Part shown: positions 31,852 through 43,353 of the stretch, in pieces | How the letters are laid out: each line of letters starts with the position of its first letter | How positions within the stretch are numbered: the first letter of the stretch is position 1 | From: Nothophaeocryptopus gaeumannii | Taxonomy: Eukaryota > Ascomycota > Dothideomycetes > Mycosphaerellales > Mycosphaerellaceae | Direction: 5' to 3' | Assembly: GCA_031771865.1 (NCBI GenBank) | Contig: JASISA010000010.1 | Span: 1,984,001-2,048,000, forward strand | DNA: 64,000 bases | Translations under genes and position numbers: made by a program | Notes under the pieces: model-generated | What the model saw: only the letters and a program-made list of their open reading frames with translations | The model's database searches: none | Told to the model about the DNA's origin: nothing

Positions 31852-33464
31852 ATGGCTTTCAACATCGCTCTGCTCTGGAAAGACCCAGAGGTCAACCCCA
31901 TCAACAAGAAGGCTCGTTCGGTACCCTTCCTCAACCCAATCAACAAATATGGACGAGTGTTCTTCTTCTCATGGTTTGGATTCCTGTTGGCCTTCTGGTC
32001 CTGGTACGTGTTCTCTGAAACCACCATCTATTGCATACTGAAATTCTGCTTACACTGTACACCAGGTACGCGTTCCCGCCTCTTCTCCACGACATCATCA
32101 AGAAGGATCTACACCTCACGACCGTCCAGGTGAACAACTCCAACATTGTCGCTCTCGCAGCGACTCTCATTGTCCGTCTCGTGGCTGGACCTTCATGCGA
32201 TAGATTTGGACCTCGAAAGACCTTTGCGGGAACCCTCTTGATCGGTGCCATTCCAACATTCCTTGCAGGAGCCGCATTCAATGTCCACCAACTGTACGCT
32301 GTTCGATTCTTCATCGGCATTTTGGGTGGCAGCTTCGTGCCCTGCCAGGTCTGGACCACTGGCTTCTACGACAAGAACATTGTCGGTACCGCCAATGCTC
32401 TGACAGCAGGCCTCGGTAACGCTGGCGGTGGCATCACGTACTTTCTCATGCCAGCCATCTACAACAGCTTTGTCGGCGATGGATTGACTCCACATGTCGC
32501 GTGGCGTGTCACCTTCGTTGTTCCTGGTGTCATCATTGTCGTCGTGGCAATTTTGTTGCTGCTTCTTTGCCAGGACACACCAACTGGTCACTGGCGCGAT
32601 CGCCTTCAAGCTGCAGAGAACAACCTGCGTCAGCACGGTGTCGATCAAACTGTCATTGTGGATCTTCCTGGCTCGATGGGCGAGAAGGGCAAGAACTCGT
32701 CTGGCTCCTCTACACCACCCGGAGTTATCGATGAAGAGAAGAAGCTTGATGCAACTCGCGGCACATTCGAAAACAACGAGGTACAGATCGGCGAGCAAGC
32801 CATGGTCGACACTGCCCGTGGCGAAGTGGTTCAAAAGCCATCCACCAAGGAAATACTCAAGATCATGACCTCCCCACAGACCATCGTGCTCGGTGCCGCC
32901 TACTTCTGTACTTTCGGCGGCGAGCTTTCCATCAACAGCATTCTTGGCACTTACTACCAGGCACAATTCCCCAAACAAAACTTGCAAACTGCCTCCAACT
33001 GGGCCGCCATGTTCGGTCTGATGAACATCGTCTTCCGTCCACTCGGCGGTGTCGTCGGCGATATTGCGTACAAGTACGCCAAGACCGTTTGGGCGAAGAA
33101 GATGCTGCTCCACTCATACTGCATCATCGCGGGTGCTTTCCTAGTTGCCATCGGCGCTACCTATCAACACACCGTCGGCGCACTCGTCTGCCTCATCGCC
33201 ATCGGTATGGCGTTCTTTCTCGAGGGCGCAAACGGTCTGATCTTCTCGGTTGTTCCACACGTGCACCCCCACGCAAATGGTGTTGTGTCGGGCTTCACTG
33301 GTGCTTCGGGTAACTTGGGAGGTATTATCTTTTCTATCATCTTCCGATACAATGGCAAGAACTACAACCGTGCCATCTGGATCATTGGTGTTATTATCAT
33401 GGCTATCAATGTGGCGGTTTGCTGGATCAGACCGGTGCCGAAGGGACAGATTGGTGGTCGATAA
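31852..33464 (+). CDS. Nitrate/nitrite transporter, MFS (NRT2/CrnA type)
   Basis: High-affinity nitrate uptake permease of the plasma membrane, 516 residues. Exons: 31852-32003 and 32066-33464; the 62-base intron (GTACGT...CACCAG) rejoins FWSW|YAFPPLL in phase. Seen: an N-terminal NPINKKARSVPFLNP segment, a first helix with FFFSWFGFLLAFWSWYAF, an MFS motif DRFGPRK, and the nitrate signature AGLGNAGGGITYFLMPAI. A long cytoplasmic loop between helices 6 and 7 (about 32580-32860) is typical of fungal NRT2 proteins, and a second nitrate-type glycine-rich segment, GFTGASGNLGGIIFSIIF, lies near the end. Nitrate and nitrite reductase genes, often clustered with it in fungi, are not in this window. 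Likely under nitrogen control, but I do not claim specific sites. Confidence 0.95.
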
Positions 33465-34174
33465 GAGAATTGTGGGTTATAAAAGTACATCAAAGATGTG
33501 TTGTAATGCGAGAGATGACATGATAGAATTACAAAAAGACTTAAGTGATATACATCTATTGCAGTGGTTCTCGTCCTCCAATACAGAGTCAGGCGATCTT
33601 CTTTGCGGAAGTCTCGGCGAGGGTCTCACCCTCTTGCCCATTCTGAATCCCACTTGCAATTTGCACCCTCGCATGAACATTCGCTCAAGCCCGACGAACG
33701 TGGTCGATAACAGTTCTCTGTAAGGGGTCTGTTTGCAGATTCTGGAAGGTCGGCGGGCACGAAATGTCTGTGGACGCGAAAAGTCCACTGCTGTCACGAT
33801 CTTGCCGTGCTGTCTGCTGCGCACTTTGCACGCGGTATCATGAACAATCCCGAAATGGACTGGAGACTGTCGCCGGCGTTTGAGATGATTAGTCACCACA
33901 TTTGCGTAAGATGTCGAGCAAATCAGATTGGGCGCTAATACGATCGAAGGATTTTAAGGTGAATCCTTTCAGATGAGCCTCACCAGTAGTCTGGGCCAGC
34001 AGACGCTGAACGACGACTCTGCCACCTCCTACCGCGGCTGAGGCATGCTTCAGCCCGAGGGCGCCGGCTGCCTCCAACATTCATGTTATGCCTGAAGCCA
34101 TCATGTTCCTTCCTTCGTGATGCTCACATACTAGCTTCCAGTACCCCTCTGCCACGCAGAGGGCGTCCAGGGAA
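33465..34174. other. Intergenic
   Basis: About 710 bases after the nitrate transporter. Small ORFs on both strands lack motifs; nothing supported. Confidence 0.4.
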
Positions 34175-36057
34175 ATGGCTGCAAACCCGAACAGAGTATC
34201 GGCCTGGACACGTACAGAAGATGCGCGCTTCCTGATGCTGTTGAGCTTTTTGCTTGCCGTGATCTTCGCGCTGGGCCACCACTTTTTCTACCAGAGTCTC
34301 CGAGGCCACGAAACGAGCACTTCATACCTCAGCCAGAACGAGAACATCTACGTCGGAACGGCCTTTGCATTCTCGTTAAGACCTGTTTATCAGCGGCTGT
34401 GGGTGTGGCGTATGCGCAGGTGCTCTGGCGGACCTTTCTCCAGCAAAAGCTGCGCGTCTCCCATATTGACTCGCTTGCCGTCCTTGCTACGACACCCTCG
34501 GCATTTGACGATATCAAACTCCTCTGGAAATTCCCCTTACTGGTTTTCCTGGCCATCTTGGCGTGGGCTGTCTCGATCATATCCATCTTCCCACCGGGTA
34601 CGCTCTCGGTGAAATTGGATCTCGTGAACATTGCCAACTCATCTTTATCGTCAACGCTGGATTTCAGTCTCCCACTCATCTCGGCCGCGGAAAATCATGG
34701 ACTTGGTCGATCGGGATTGAACCTGAGCTTGTCCGGCTTCGACGGATGGTATCTCAATGCGCGCCCTCGGCAGATCACGTCTTCCCTGTCGACAGTCACC
34801 GCCTTCACCGGCGAGATTCTACGGATACAGAACGCGAAAACGAACACATCGTACAGCCTCAGCTTCTTCGGGCCTGCTTTGGAATGTACGACCACTGAGC
34901 TCACGACAGAAAGACAGAATTGCTCTTCTACATTTTCCGATGAGCTTTGGTATCTGTCTTATCTGACGTTTCCTTTTGACACAGGATCTGCATACGGCAA
35001 AGTCTTGGGTCTGAATGGCTCGGTTCCGCTGGATGCGAACGGGAGTGTGTCCTGTGACGCCATCAGCAGCTATCAGACATCCATGTTTGGGCTCAGTCAA
35101 ATACCAGAGCTCTTTGTTGCCACCGAGACTTCATTTCAGGATACGACAGATGCCGGAGTGTCACAGCACGGTTGGAACACCACTACTTGTCAACTCCGCA
35201 ATGCAACGTACAAAGTTGATGTCAAAATCTCTGGAAGCGATCAGCAAGTCAAGGCTACGGTCGGTGGACACACTGATCTCAGTCCAATAACTGAGTACAT
35301 ACCTGGGTTCAACAGTTCCAACGCAGGCCTCACGACCCCTTCAGCGAACAGGCTGTACAATTACCTTGCTATGATGGCGCTCATGGGCCAAGTGACGGTA
35401 GGGACCGTCAACTCTGCGAGCGGTGCTTCAAGTATCTCCGGGGACAACGAAGGCCAATACAGCACAGATGATACCTTTCCGTCAATCTTTAGCACTCGCC
35501 TCAGTAGCTCGCCTGAACTGCAAGCAGCCAAAGAGGAATGGGGATTTGTGTACCCTTCGCTTTGGGACTCGACCTTCGGAATACCTACGAATAGTCCACC
35601 ACTTGCAAGGCAACTCGAGGATCTGTTCACCAATCTGACTCTGGCAATGCTTACGAGTCCCTCGACTTCTGCGAATGGTACTGTTCCGGTACTCAGTTGG
35701 CGGCCAGAGAACATCTATGTCTACTCGGCGTGGCACCTGTGGCTCTCGTACGGGATCGGACTTTTGATCACCGCACTGATTGTGATTTTGGGATACACCA
35801 TGGTCTCGATCAATGGTGCGCCGTACAGTACCAGGTTCTCCACGTACTTGCGAACAACTCCTTGGCATCAATTCGACGAGTCGCTCGGCGGAAAGACCGA
35901 TCGCGGCGCTGATCCTGTCCCGAGGGATGTCGCTCATGCGAAGATTATGCTTGGGAGAGGAAGCGGGTCTTCAGGGACGGAGATGGTAGAGGGAGGGCAA
36001 AGCTCGAAGGCGAATCTCGTGGCGAGGACGAGGAGTTCGTTGGATCCGGAGGAATAG
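34175..36057 (+). pseudogene. Multi-pass fungal membrane protein with apparent frameshift
   Basis: Long membrane protein of a type often labelled 'formylmethionine deformylase-like' in fungal genomes, a name without functional meaning. The first part starts at ATG 34175 (ARFLMLLSFLLAVIFALGHH, then NENIYVGTAFAFS). The main part (in frame through 34399-36057) begins in a different frame with KTCLSAAVGVAYAQVLWRTF, then KFPLLVFLAILAWAVSIISI and FPPGTLSV, an extracellular region with many N-glycosylation sites (NSS, NTS, NGS, NAT), and a last helix WLSYGIGLLITALIVILGYT. The two parts are the halves of one protein, but the frames differ by one base near 34376-34382 and I find no intron that fits (the nearest GT...AG is 19 bases). 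So either a one-base loss in the genome or a sequence error. Counted as broken on present evidence. Confidence 0.65.
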
Positions 36058-36434
36058 TCAAAGAGCGTATATATGCACATCTATATTGAGAGGAGCGCGG
36101 TCAAACGTAAATCCGCTTCCGTTTCCAAGCTTGACCTCAGACCATTTTCACACCTTCAATTCAGCCGTTTCTTGAACGTCGACAGCCGTTGAATACTGGT
36201 CTGCAGCCGCAACACCTTTCGTCTCGAGTGAAGCCAGGATGAAGATGCCTCCCGTTGTGGAAGCAGGAGGTAATCTGTGCCTCCCACAGCTCACGGTAAA
36301 AGCGGCCCACCTGATCATCAAACAGCCGTGAGCTCTCGCACTCTTGGCCAGAATCTGCAGTGCCACTGTGTAAAATGTATTACAGTACAAGCTGGAAGAA
36401 TCATTCACTCGAGAGGAGCTGCAGCGGATCGCGG

Positions 36435-36443
36435 ATCAGATAA
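36435..36443 (+). promoter_or_regulatory. Candidate SreA-type GATA motif (ATCAGATAA)
   Basis: Exact match to ATCWGATAA, the extended GATA motif reported for the fungal iron repressor SreA. It lies about 700 bases upstream of the siderophore transporter ATG. Site recognition is by consensus only. Confidence 0.5.
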
Positions 36444-37061
36444 TGCAGATAGGCCGTAGCCGGAGTGTTCGTTCTCTGGTTCTGGGGCCTCCAAGACTTC
36501 AGCCGGCTCTTCTGGGCAATACTTGGCCATGCAAGAAGACTCCTATCGTTTGCGAATGCAACCTCGCCAGCTGAGGAGGCACATGCCCAGGATCGAAAAG
36601 GCGAATGTCTTGGGACGGAAAACTCTGCTGGTCCCTTGAACTATCAGGATCTAATCTGATGCTGATCGCGTGGATGGTTGAAAGTCCACGATCTAGGGAT
36701 CGCGGCTGCGCCCGCCAAGACGTTGACCTTCACTTGGCGAGCGTGGGTGTTAGACGAGATGAAGTTACATCTCCTTCCTCGGAGGCTTTGGACATCGCTT
36801 CTGCGCCTGAGTCGCCTTCACTTTTGGTCAAAGTTGGTCAGAGTTAGTGCTTCGAGGTGTTCGTCCCACGCCGCCGACCTGCATTGACCTTAACCGCTAC
36901 TCGACCATGTGGGTACCCAGTCTCAAGCCACGAGTTTGAAGAGCTTGTTGCTGATCGCGCACAAATGGTCACTTCTCGCCGTTTGGCCGTTTGTTCTGGA
37001 ATCACATGCTAAAAGCCCCTCACTCAACTCAAGGGCCGATCACCCGCCCGACATCTTAGCC

Positions 37062-37070
37062 TTATCAGAT
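37062..37070 (-). promoter_or_regulatory. Candidate SreA-type GATA motif (ATCTGATAA on the minus strand)
   Basis: TTATCAGAT on the plus strand, the reverse complement of ATCTGATAA and an exact ATCWGATAA match. It is 74 bases upstream of the siderophore transporter ATG, a typical promoter position. Confidence 0.6.
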
Positions 37071-37143
37071 CCTTCCCTTCACATCAACACATCACTTTCA
37101 CGACTAGGGTGCAGACGTAATCGGCGCCGGCCACAACGCCAAG

Positions 37144-39123
37144 ATGGGTCTATTCAGTGCATTACAACCGAAGCCGACTGCTCCAGTCACTGGAGTCGCC
37201 ACGCAGAATGCGCCGGCTGACGCGCCTGTCCAAGTTGAGGCTCAAAAGGGCAGCAATGAGGCGCAAACGACCATTCAACAGGATGTCGAGAGTGAAAGCG
37301 AAGATGAGCTCGTCCACAAGGAGAATATGCAATGGGGTGTGCAAAAGGCGGAAGCAATGTGCCAGGTTTGGGGCAAGAAGTCTCTTTACGCCGTCTACAT
37401 CATGTGAGTTGGTGCAGTGTGAAGCTGATGTCGTACACGTTACTGACGAAGCGCAGCATCTGGTGTCTCTACTTCCTGGATGCCCTCGAGAACAGCGTCA
37501 CGGCCCTGATGGAACCATATGTGCTCTCCGGCTTCGCTGCACACTCACTTGTGGCTGTCGTACCGATTTTCTCGAGTCTAATTGGTGGTATCTTCCGGGT
37601 TCCTCTGGCCAAGATCATGGATATCTGGGGCCGACCAGAAGCTTTTGCTTTCATGGTTGGTGCAATGACTGTTGGGATGATAATGATGGCTGGCTCAAAC
37701 AATCCGGAGACTTACGCTGCTGCCGCTGTCTTCAATTGGCTTGGGTGAGTCTCAAGAGCAGAACGTGGCGAGATTTTCACCATGCTAACCGAACCTTTAG
37801 TGGCAACGGACGCTCCGCCGTCATGTCCATCATCATCGCCGATACCTCTCAACTGAAGAGCAGAGGCTTCATGTTTGCATTCATCTCATCTCCATACATC
37901 ATCACCGTCTGGATCTCCGGTCACTTTGGCAACACGTTCTTGAGTGTTGACTGGAGATGGGCATTCGGCACCTGGGCGATTGTCACTCCAGTCAGCAGCC
38001 TGCCGCTATTCGTTTTGCTGTGGTACAATTGCAAAAAGGCGAAGAAGTTGGGCGTTATGCCAGAGCGACCAGAGAGCGGCCGCACACTGCTCCAGTCCAT
38101 CAAGTACTATGCGATCGAGTCTGACGTCCTTGGACTCCTCCTACTCTGCATTGGTCTGGCTCTCTTCCTCCTGCCGTTTTCGATCGTCGGTCTGCAAACA
38201 AACGGCTGGAACACACCTATGATCATCGCCATGATTGTCGTGGGTGCCGTGCTCATCATCATCTTCGGCCTTTACGAGGCATACCTTGCGCCAGTCACAT
38301 TCTTTCCGTGGGCCCTGCTCAAGGACCGCACGATTTTTGGAGCCAACATCCTCGCTGCGACACTCTTCATTGAGTACTACCTCTGGAACAACTTCTTCAG
38401 CTCCTTCATCCAGGTCGTTGCTGGTCTTAGCGTCGTGCAGACGAATTACGTTCTCAACATCTACAGCCTTGGGTCGTGCTCTTGGTCATTTGTTGCTGGA
38501 ATCATCCTCTATAAGACAGGTGGTTTCAAGTGGCAGGCGATCCTGTTTGGATGGCCCATGACTGCCCTTGGAGTTGGTCTGATGATCTACTTCAGACAAC
38601 CAGGTGTTGATGTTGGATACATTGCCATGTGTCAGATCTGTGAGTCCACTCTCTCACCACGATATTCTGAGTTCTATACTGACCCTTGTGCCCAGTCATC
38701 GCCATCGGCGGCGGAACTCTCGTAATCTGCGAACAAGTCGCCGGCATGGCCGCCACGACCCATCAATTCGTCGCCATGGTCCTCGCCATTCAAGGCATGT
38801 CTGCGCAAATCGGAGGCGCCATCGGTTCGACCGTCGCCTCTGCCATCTGGCAAGCCAACTTCCCCAACAAGCTCAACCAATACCTTCCCGCCGATGTCAC
38901 CGCCAATCAGACTCTCGTCACCGAGATTTACGGATCTTTGGACGTGCAGCTCAGCTACGTGGGCACTCCGACTGGTGATGGCATCATTCGCGCGTATGGC
39001 GATACCCAGGGATTGATGTGTGCTGCGGCTACGGGGATATTGGTTCTTGCGCTTGCGGCGCTCTTCATGTGGCGAAACATTGATACTCGGGAGAGAAAGC
39101 AGGTTATGGGCAATGTCTTTTAG
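37144..39123 (+). CDS. Siderophore-iron transporter, MFS (Sit1/Mir family)
   Basis: Proton-coupled importer of ferric siderophores in the plasma membrane, about 604 residues and 14 predicted helices. Four exons: 37144-37403, 37457-37744, 37801-38639 and 38696-39123; every junction keeps phase (GTGAGT donors, CAG or TAG acceptors). Seen: an acidic N-terminal tail with KENMQWGVQKAEAMCQVWGK, then WCLYFLDALENSV, VVPIFSSLIGGIFRVPLAK, GGNGRSAVMSIIIADTSQL, PFSIVGLQTNGW, the WNNFFSSFIQVV segment, and a late-helix GSTVASAIWQANFPNKLN with the long extracellular loop before the last helix. This is typical of SIT1/MirB-type transporters; which siderophore is carried is unknown. Two SreA-type motifs upstream suggest repression by iron. 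Confidence 0.93.
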
Positions 39124-39245
39124 ACACGGATCTTGGTATCTTGCATAAAGAGGAAGGATTGGACGGGCTGCTAGTTTGGGGTAGCTTTGCAAACTCATGA
39201 ATAAGGATGAGCTGAATACAAACGCTCTCATCTTTAGAGGAGAGG

Positions 39246-39582
39246 TGTGCTCACAGACTGTTCGGGAGGAGGAGCAGGGAGACAAGTGATCTCGGTGTCT
39301 GCGTACGTGAATATCAATCCGCGGACTCCGAATGGGGGGTATGTGGTGCAGTCTACGGTGGAGGTGAGGAATCCGAGGTAAGTTGAGTGAGGGTGTATGC
39401 ATGCTTGCTTTGCGGATGGGAGAGAGGTACTGATTAACGAAGTGTGTAGCTGGAAGTATGATCAGAAATGGTATGGATTTCTGAGGGGTTCGTATTATGA
39501 GGTTGAGAGGTTGTCGGGAGAGGATTTGAAGATTGTGGCGATGCAGATTGAGTGGAGGAATGATTTCGAGCCGCCGGGATGA
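39246..39582 (+). other. Possible small two-exon coding remnant
   Basis: A coherent spliced reading: a frame ending at 39377 (ISVSAYVNINPRTPNGGYVV), donor GTAAGT at 39378, acceptor GTGTAG, then 39450-39582 (SWKYDQKWYGFLRGSYYEVE ... NDFEPPG and stop). Phase is kept and the residue pattern looks like real protein. There is no ATG in frame after the upstream stop at about 39234, though CATCTTTAG there could be an acceptor of a further exon. Unrecognised; it could be the 3' end of an unpredicted gene or a gene fragment. Confidence 0.35.
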
Positions 39583-40897
39583 TGAATGGCTTCGATGGAG
39601 ATGCTTGAGTCGGTAGAGTCCTGATCAGTGTGGTGTTGGGGTGTCGAGTTTGAGCAGCAAGGTCATCAATGTCAAGTTCAGTTTTGATCGTATGTTATCC
39701 TTGTACAAGGCTAGGCAGGTGTATGCCGCCTATGTCTCTCGCCATTTTGTCCGTCGCCGTGGTTCGCCCGATTAGTTGTGTTCATCCGATTAGCTGTGTT
39801 CATTCTGGTCTTGGCTTTGAAGAGGACCATCGCATGAGGTGAGGAGAGCAGCATACAGGTTGAGGGAAAATGCGAAGCCTGGCCGATGATGACACGAAAC
39901 CAGCACGGGCCACCAAGCATCGCGAGAAGTTGTTCACCGACGTCAGCTTCAATAATCTTAACAACACACCAACATCACCGAATCAATACACTGCGACCTC
40001 CGTTCAGCCTTCGCCATTCGCTAGCACTCGACTGGCGTGAGTTGCACACTTCGGTTCTTGTGTACTGGTACCCCATCTCCGTTACTGTACGTCCCCATTC
40101 GAGCGGCAACGAAACGCTCGGCCCTGAGTGATCGCGGCCCTCAACGATCGGCGGACATAGATTTCCGATCACAGCAATTTTGAAGACACTCGGAGCGAGT
40201 TCTGCAGCTTTGAAACAAAAGGTTAAATTAATTTTACCTACGTGTAGGGAATGTACGGACGAGAGAAGTGCAACATGGGAAACTCCCTGTTGGAAAGTGC
40301 TAATGCTCGAGTTCAGAAAGGTAAAGACTGCGAAGCGAGGTGCGATGGTACTCCAAACTTCGATTGATCTGCTCTGAAAGAGGAACAGAATGGCTCTCAA
40401 CGCCAACGAAGAAAGCGAAATGTGTGATGCGAGGACCAGGGCACCAATCCGAACTCTTGGGATTTGCCCTAATAAGACTTCCGAAACAGCGTCCGTCTCA
40501 GCACAAGCAAAACAGAGCGTTTTCTCCCCTTTTCCACCGAGGGTAAGTATGGCAACGAAGTGGCCAGATCGCTCTATGACCGCCAAAGTAGATGCTTTTT
40601 CGTCGACCGGTACCTTCGCTCCCCTTCTCATCAGTGCGGCCGCCTTTTCCATGAAGATTTCCTCCAACTGAAATCAAGAATAATAGCGATGATTCGTTCG
40701 CCCCTCAGTCATACCAGCGTGGTCAGCCAAGATTTGATGAAATAGCAATGCCTCCTTTGGGCTCTGGCGTTCGGTCATGAGATTGAGGCCGAGCTTCACC
40801 TCCTCTGGATATATACTCGAAAGCGGGGACCGATTGTGAGCTCTTTCATCTCCATTGCCTCAGACATCTAGGTTTCGGTTGCCGGAGTACACACCTC
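39583..40897. other. Intergenic, about 1.3 kb
   Basis: Contains a two-copy imperfect repeat near 39768-39803 (CCGATTAG(T/C)TGTGTTCAT). Overlapping frames at 39975-40667 (minus, non-ATG start) and 40390-40671 (plus, 93 codons) compete with each other and lack motifs; neither is supported. Confidence 0.4.
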
Positions 40898-41683
40898 CTA
40901 CTCGTCGTCGTCAGAGGTCAGATCGATGACGGCGTTCCGGTCATGAAAGATGACGTCGGGGATGTGCTTGATTTCGACTTCGTCTTTCACTTCAACGAAA
41001 GCCGGCAAGGAAACGGACTCATCTCCGAGATCGATGACTTCTTTGTCCTCCTGGTTGACGACTGGGTCCACGAACTGAATCTCCTCGTCTTCATAGTCCT
41101 GGGTGTTGGCACCATCCTATGGTGTCTGTGGCGGGAAGCCGAAGCCATTCGGGAAATACTCCCCATGCCGCCTCAAGAACGACTTTCGCTGCTTATTCGC
41201 ATGGACCATGATCGCGGCCTTCGAACGCTTTAAGTCGTATTTGAAAGTGGTGCTCTTGAACATATTCCTGGCATCCGAGGTCATGCTCCAGGAGTACTCG
41301 ACATTCACCCACCGATTCCCGCTCAGCATGTCCTGGTACTCCTGCTTCATGTTGGCGACCTGGATCCAAAAGGCGCCGGAATTCCAGTCTCGTTGGTAGT
41401 CTTGACGGAAGTCTTTCACGTCCTTGTTGAAGCGGTCGAACTCGTGCTCGTCGCATCTAAGGACCTTCTGGATCGCCTCGTGAGGGTAGCAGAAATAGCT
41501 ATCGCCATGTCCGCCTCCTCCGCCGTTCTGGTTGTTCGCGCCGTTCTGGTTCTGACCTTGATTCTGGCCTCCTCCTCCGCCTCCTCCACTGCCACGAGTA
41601 GCTCCGCCACGACCGCCACCGGCAGTCTGTGGTGGACGAGCTCCTGGCTCGCGCTTGATAGTACCATGGACTCTACGAAGCAT
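40898..41683 (-). pseudogene. Gly-rich DNA/SUMO-related hypothetical protein interrupted by one in-frame TAG
   Basis: The frame from ATG 41683 gives 188 residues: a basic/Gly-rich start (GGRGGATRGSGGGGGGGQNQ), then a folded block FCYPHEAIQKVLRCDEHEFD, DWNSGAFWIQVANMKQEYQD, NRWVNVEYSWSM and FLRRHGEYFPNGFGFPPQTP, ending at TAG (41117-41119). The same frame stays open for another 72 codons to a second TAG (40898-40900), and that stretch looks coding: EDEEIQFVDPVVNQEDKEVI, then VIDLTSDDDE, a SUMO-interaction-like motif. No GT...AG pair fits phase to remove the first stop. Either the protein ends at 41117, or the stop is a mutation (CAG to TAG would do it), a sequencing error or a recoding site. 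Family not recognised. Confidence 0.55.
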
Positions 41684-42510
41684 GTTGGTGATGGTGATAT
41701 GCGAAGCTTACGAACAGCTTATTGCGAAATGCGAGTGATGATGGGGTGTGGATGGCCAACGTGGTATGGATGGGTAGCGCTGTTGGTGTGGTAGCTGATC
41801 CGAACTTGCGATGATGTTGTTGTCGTCGATCAGAGTTGCAAGTGGACTGGAGAGGTGTTCTGGTTTTGTATGGGATGTTGCATGTGATGCTGACTGAGGC
41901 CACAGAGCGAGGGCAACATCACTTGCATGTGCGATCAAACGACATCACATGCTGCATCTGGGCCTGGACAGCTGCTATGAACAGACATGAGTGACTGATT
42001 AACGAGAGAATGCTCACACCAACGCTCTTTTCGCCATGAGTATTCTGATCAGGTGAATATTTTGGCAAACCATCTTGGCGGTACATTATTTCGAAAGGGA
42101 GTAAGCTGGATGCATAGCCCAATTTTTCCGGATAGACACTCTTCTAGATCATATAGCAGACAGGTCTATTTGCCAACCTTTCCTGCGCGAGAAGGTGTGA
42201 GAATATTCTCACTCAACGGAAAGCTTCTTAACAGATGTGCTCTTGACTCTCAGCTCACTTCTGGCTCACATCAGTTTTTGTCACATGAAGCCAAGCCAAG
42301 CCAAGCCCGCAAACGCAACAAGCGAATGAGAGCGATAGATTGCGAGCTTGGACCAATTGCAAGCACATGAAGACGTACAGCACTTCTTGAGACACTGGAA
42401 AACAAAAAAAGCTACCAGAAGCTATACTGCTGCAACAGATACATCACCAACGACTATCAACCACATAAGAAGATACATCCAACTCCAGAACCTCACCAAA
42501 ACCGATCACG
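41684..42510. other. Intergenic
   Basis: About 830 bases between divergent starts. Minus-strand frames near 41700-41940 could belong to an unseen upstream exon of the preceding gene, but no convincing join was found. Nothing else supported. Confidence 0.35.
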
Positions 42511-43275
42511 ATGCAATCAACAACCAGCACCCATCCCGCCCTCTCGCCCACAAACGCCGATCTCGAACACATCTACCAATGCAGCGACGCAACGCCCGAC
42601 GAACTCATCGACTGCATCCCCGATATCCGCTGCAAATACCCGGCTGTCATGACCGAGAGCGACGAAGCCAAGCTCCGGGCGAAAGTCTCTGACTCCGACG
42701 TGGATTTCGAGTACATGCTAGAAGGAACGGCGTGGAAAGGAATGGGCTACGTGCAGGGCTTCGAAGGCGGAGACGAGGCGAACGATGAGGAGAAGAAGAT
42801 GGAAATTACCGGCGATTTAGGGCGGGACTTGGACTACGCTTGAATCAAGGTGCTTGATATGGCGGAGAATAAGAAGGGCATGGCGAGGGAGGGCGCTGGA
42901 GAGGAGAACGCGGAGGAGAGATCTGCTCTGACGGAGGAAGAAGCGAACGACACAGTTGCTGGGATTTATGGGGCGGGAGTGAGTGTGCAGACGATGGGAC
43001 GATTTGGCGATGATGGCGAGGAGAAATCGCAGCGGTATTTTCTACTCTCGGAGAATGAGATGAAGCTTCTGAAGGAGGAGTGGGTGAGAGGAGGCGATGG
43101 AGGAAGATGGGAGTTAGCGTTCTCTCTATGCCCTCTTGATGATGACGGTGAGAACAATGTAGCTTTGCACCTATATGTACACGTTCAGCCCATGCGGCAT
43201 AGTATCTTCACGTGCACCACCCGCAGTGATTCACTTACCACCATAGAAAGTGGCACAACAAGAGACAATCCATGA
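42511..43275 (+). pseudogene. Acidic hypothetical protein interrupted by one in-frame TGA
   Basis: ATG 42511 gives 110 residues (NADLEHIYQCSDATPDELID, then SDVDFEYMLEGTAWKGMGYV, EGGDEANDEEKKMEITGDLG) ending at TGA 42841-42843. The same frame then stays open for 143 more codons to 43275, beginning IKVLDMAENKKGMAREGAGE. The extension contains SALTEEEANDTVAGIYGAG and YFLLSENEMKLLKEEW, which look like real protein; its last 40 residues do not. A CGA to TGA change would explain the stop. Alternatively the first ORF is complete and the second is chance or a separate small ORF (its first ATG is at 42859). Family not recognised. Confidence 0.45.
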
Positions 43276-43353
43276 TCTCTCGTACGTCCCGTGCCGAGTT
43301 ATTGGCCCTACCATTGATTCGTAGCGAATACTATCCAATGCTATCTCTTGTCA

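Larger units (their letters stand above)
36058..37143. other. Intergenic, promoter region of the siderophore transporter
   Basis: About 1.1 kb. It holds two ATCWGATAA-type GATA motifs (listed separately). Short ORFs without motifs; no other gene supported. Confidence 0.5.

Noticed and set aside
32193..33113. 306-codon minus-strand frame over the nitrate transporter
   Set aside because: Antisense to a fully supported transporter; no motif.
39975..40671. Competing frames on both strands (230 and 93 codons)
   Set aside because: They overlap each other, the longer starts at a non-ATG codon, and neither shows a motif.
41080..41130. 43-base GT...AG intron that would remove the TAG at 41117
   Set aside because: The only reasonable donor gives the wrong phase and a frame that soon stops.
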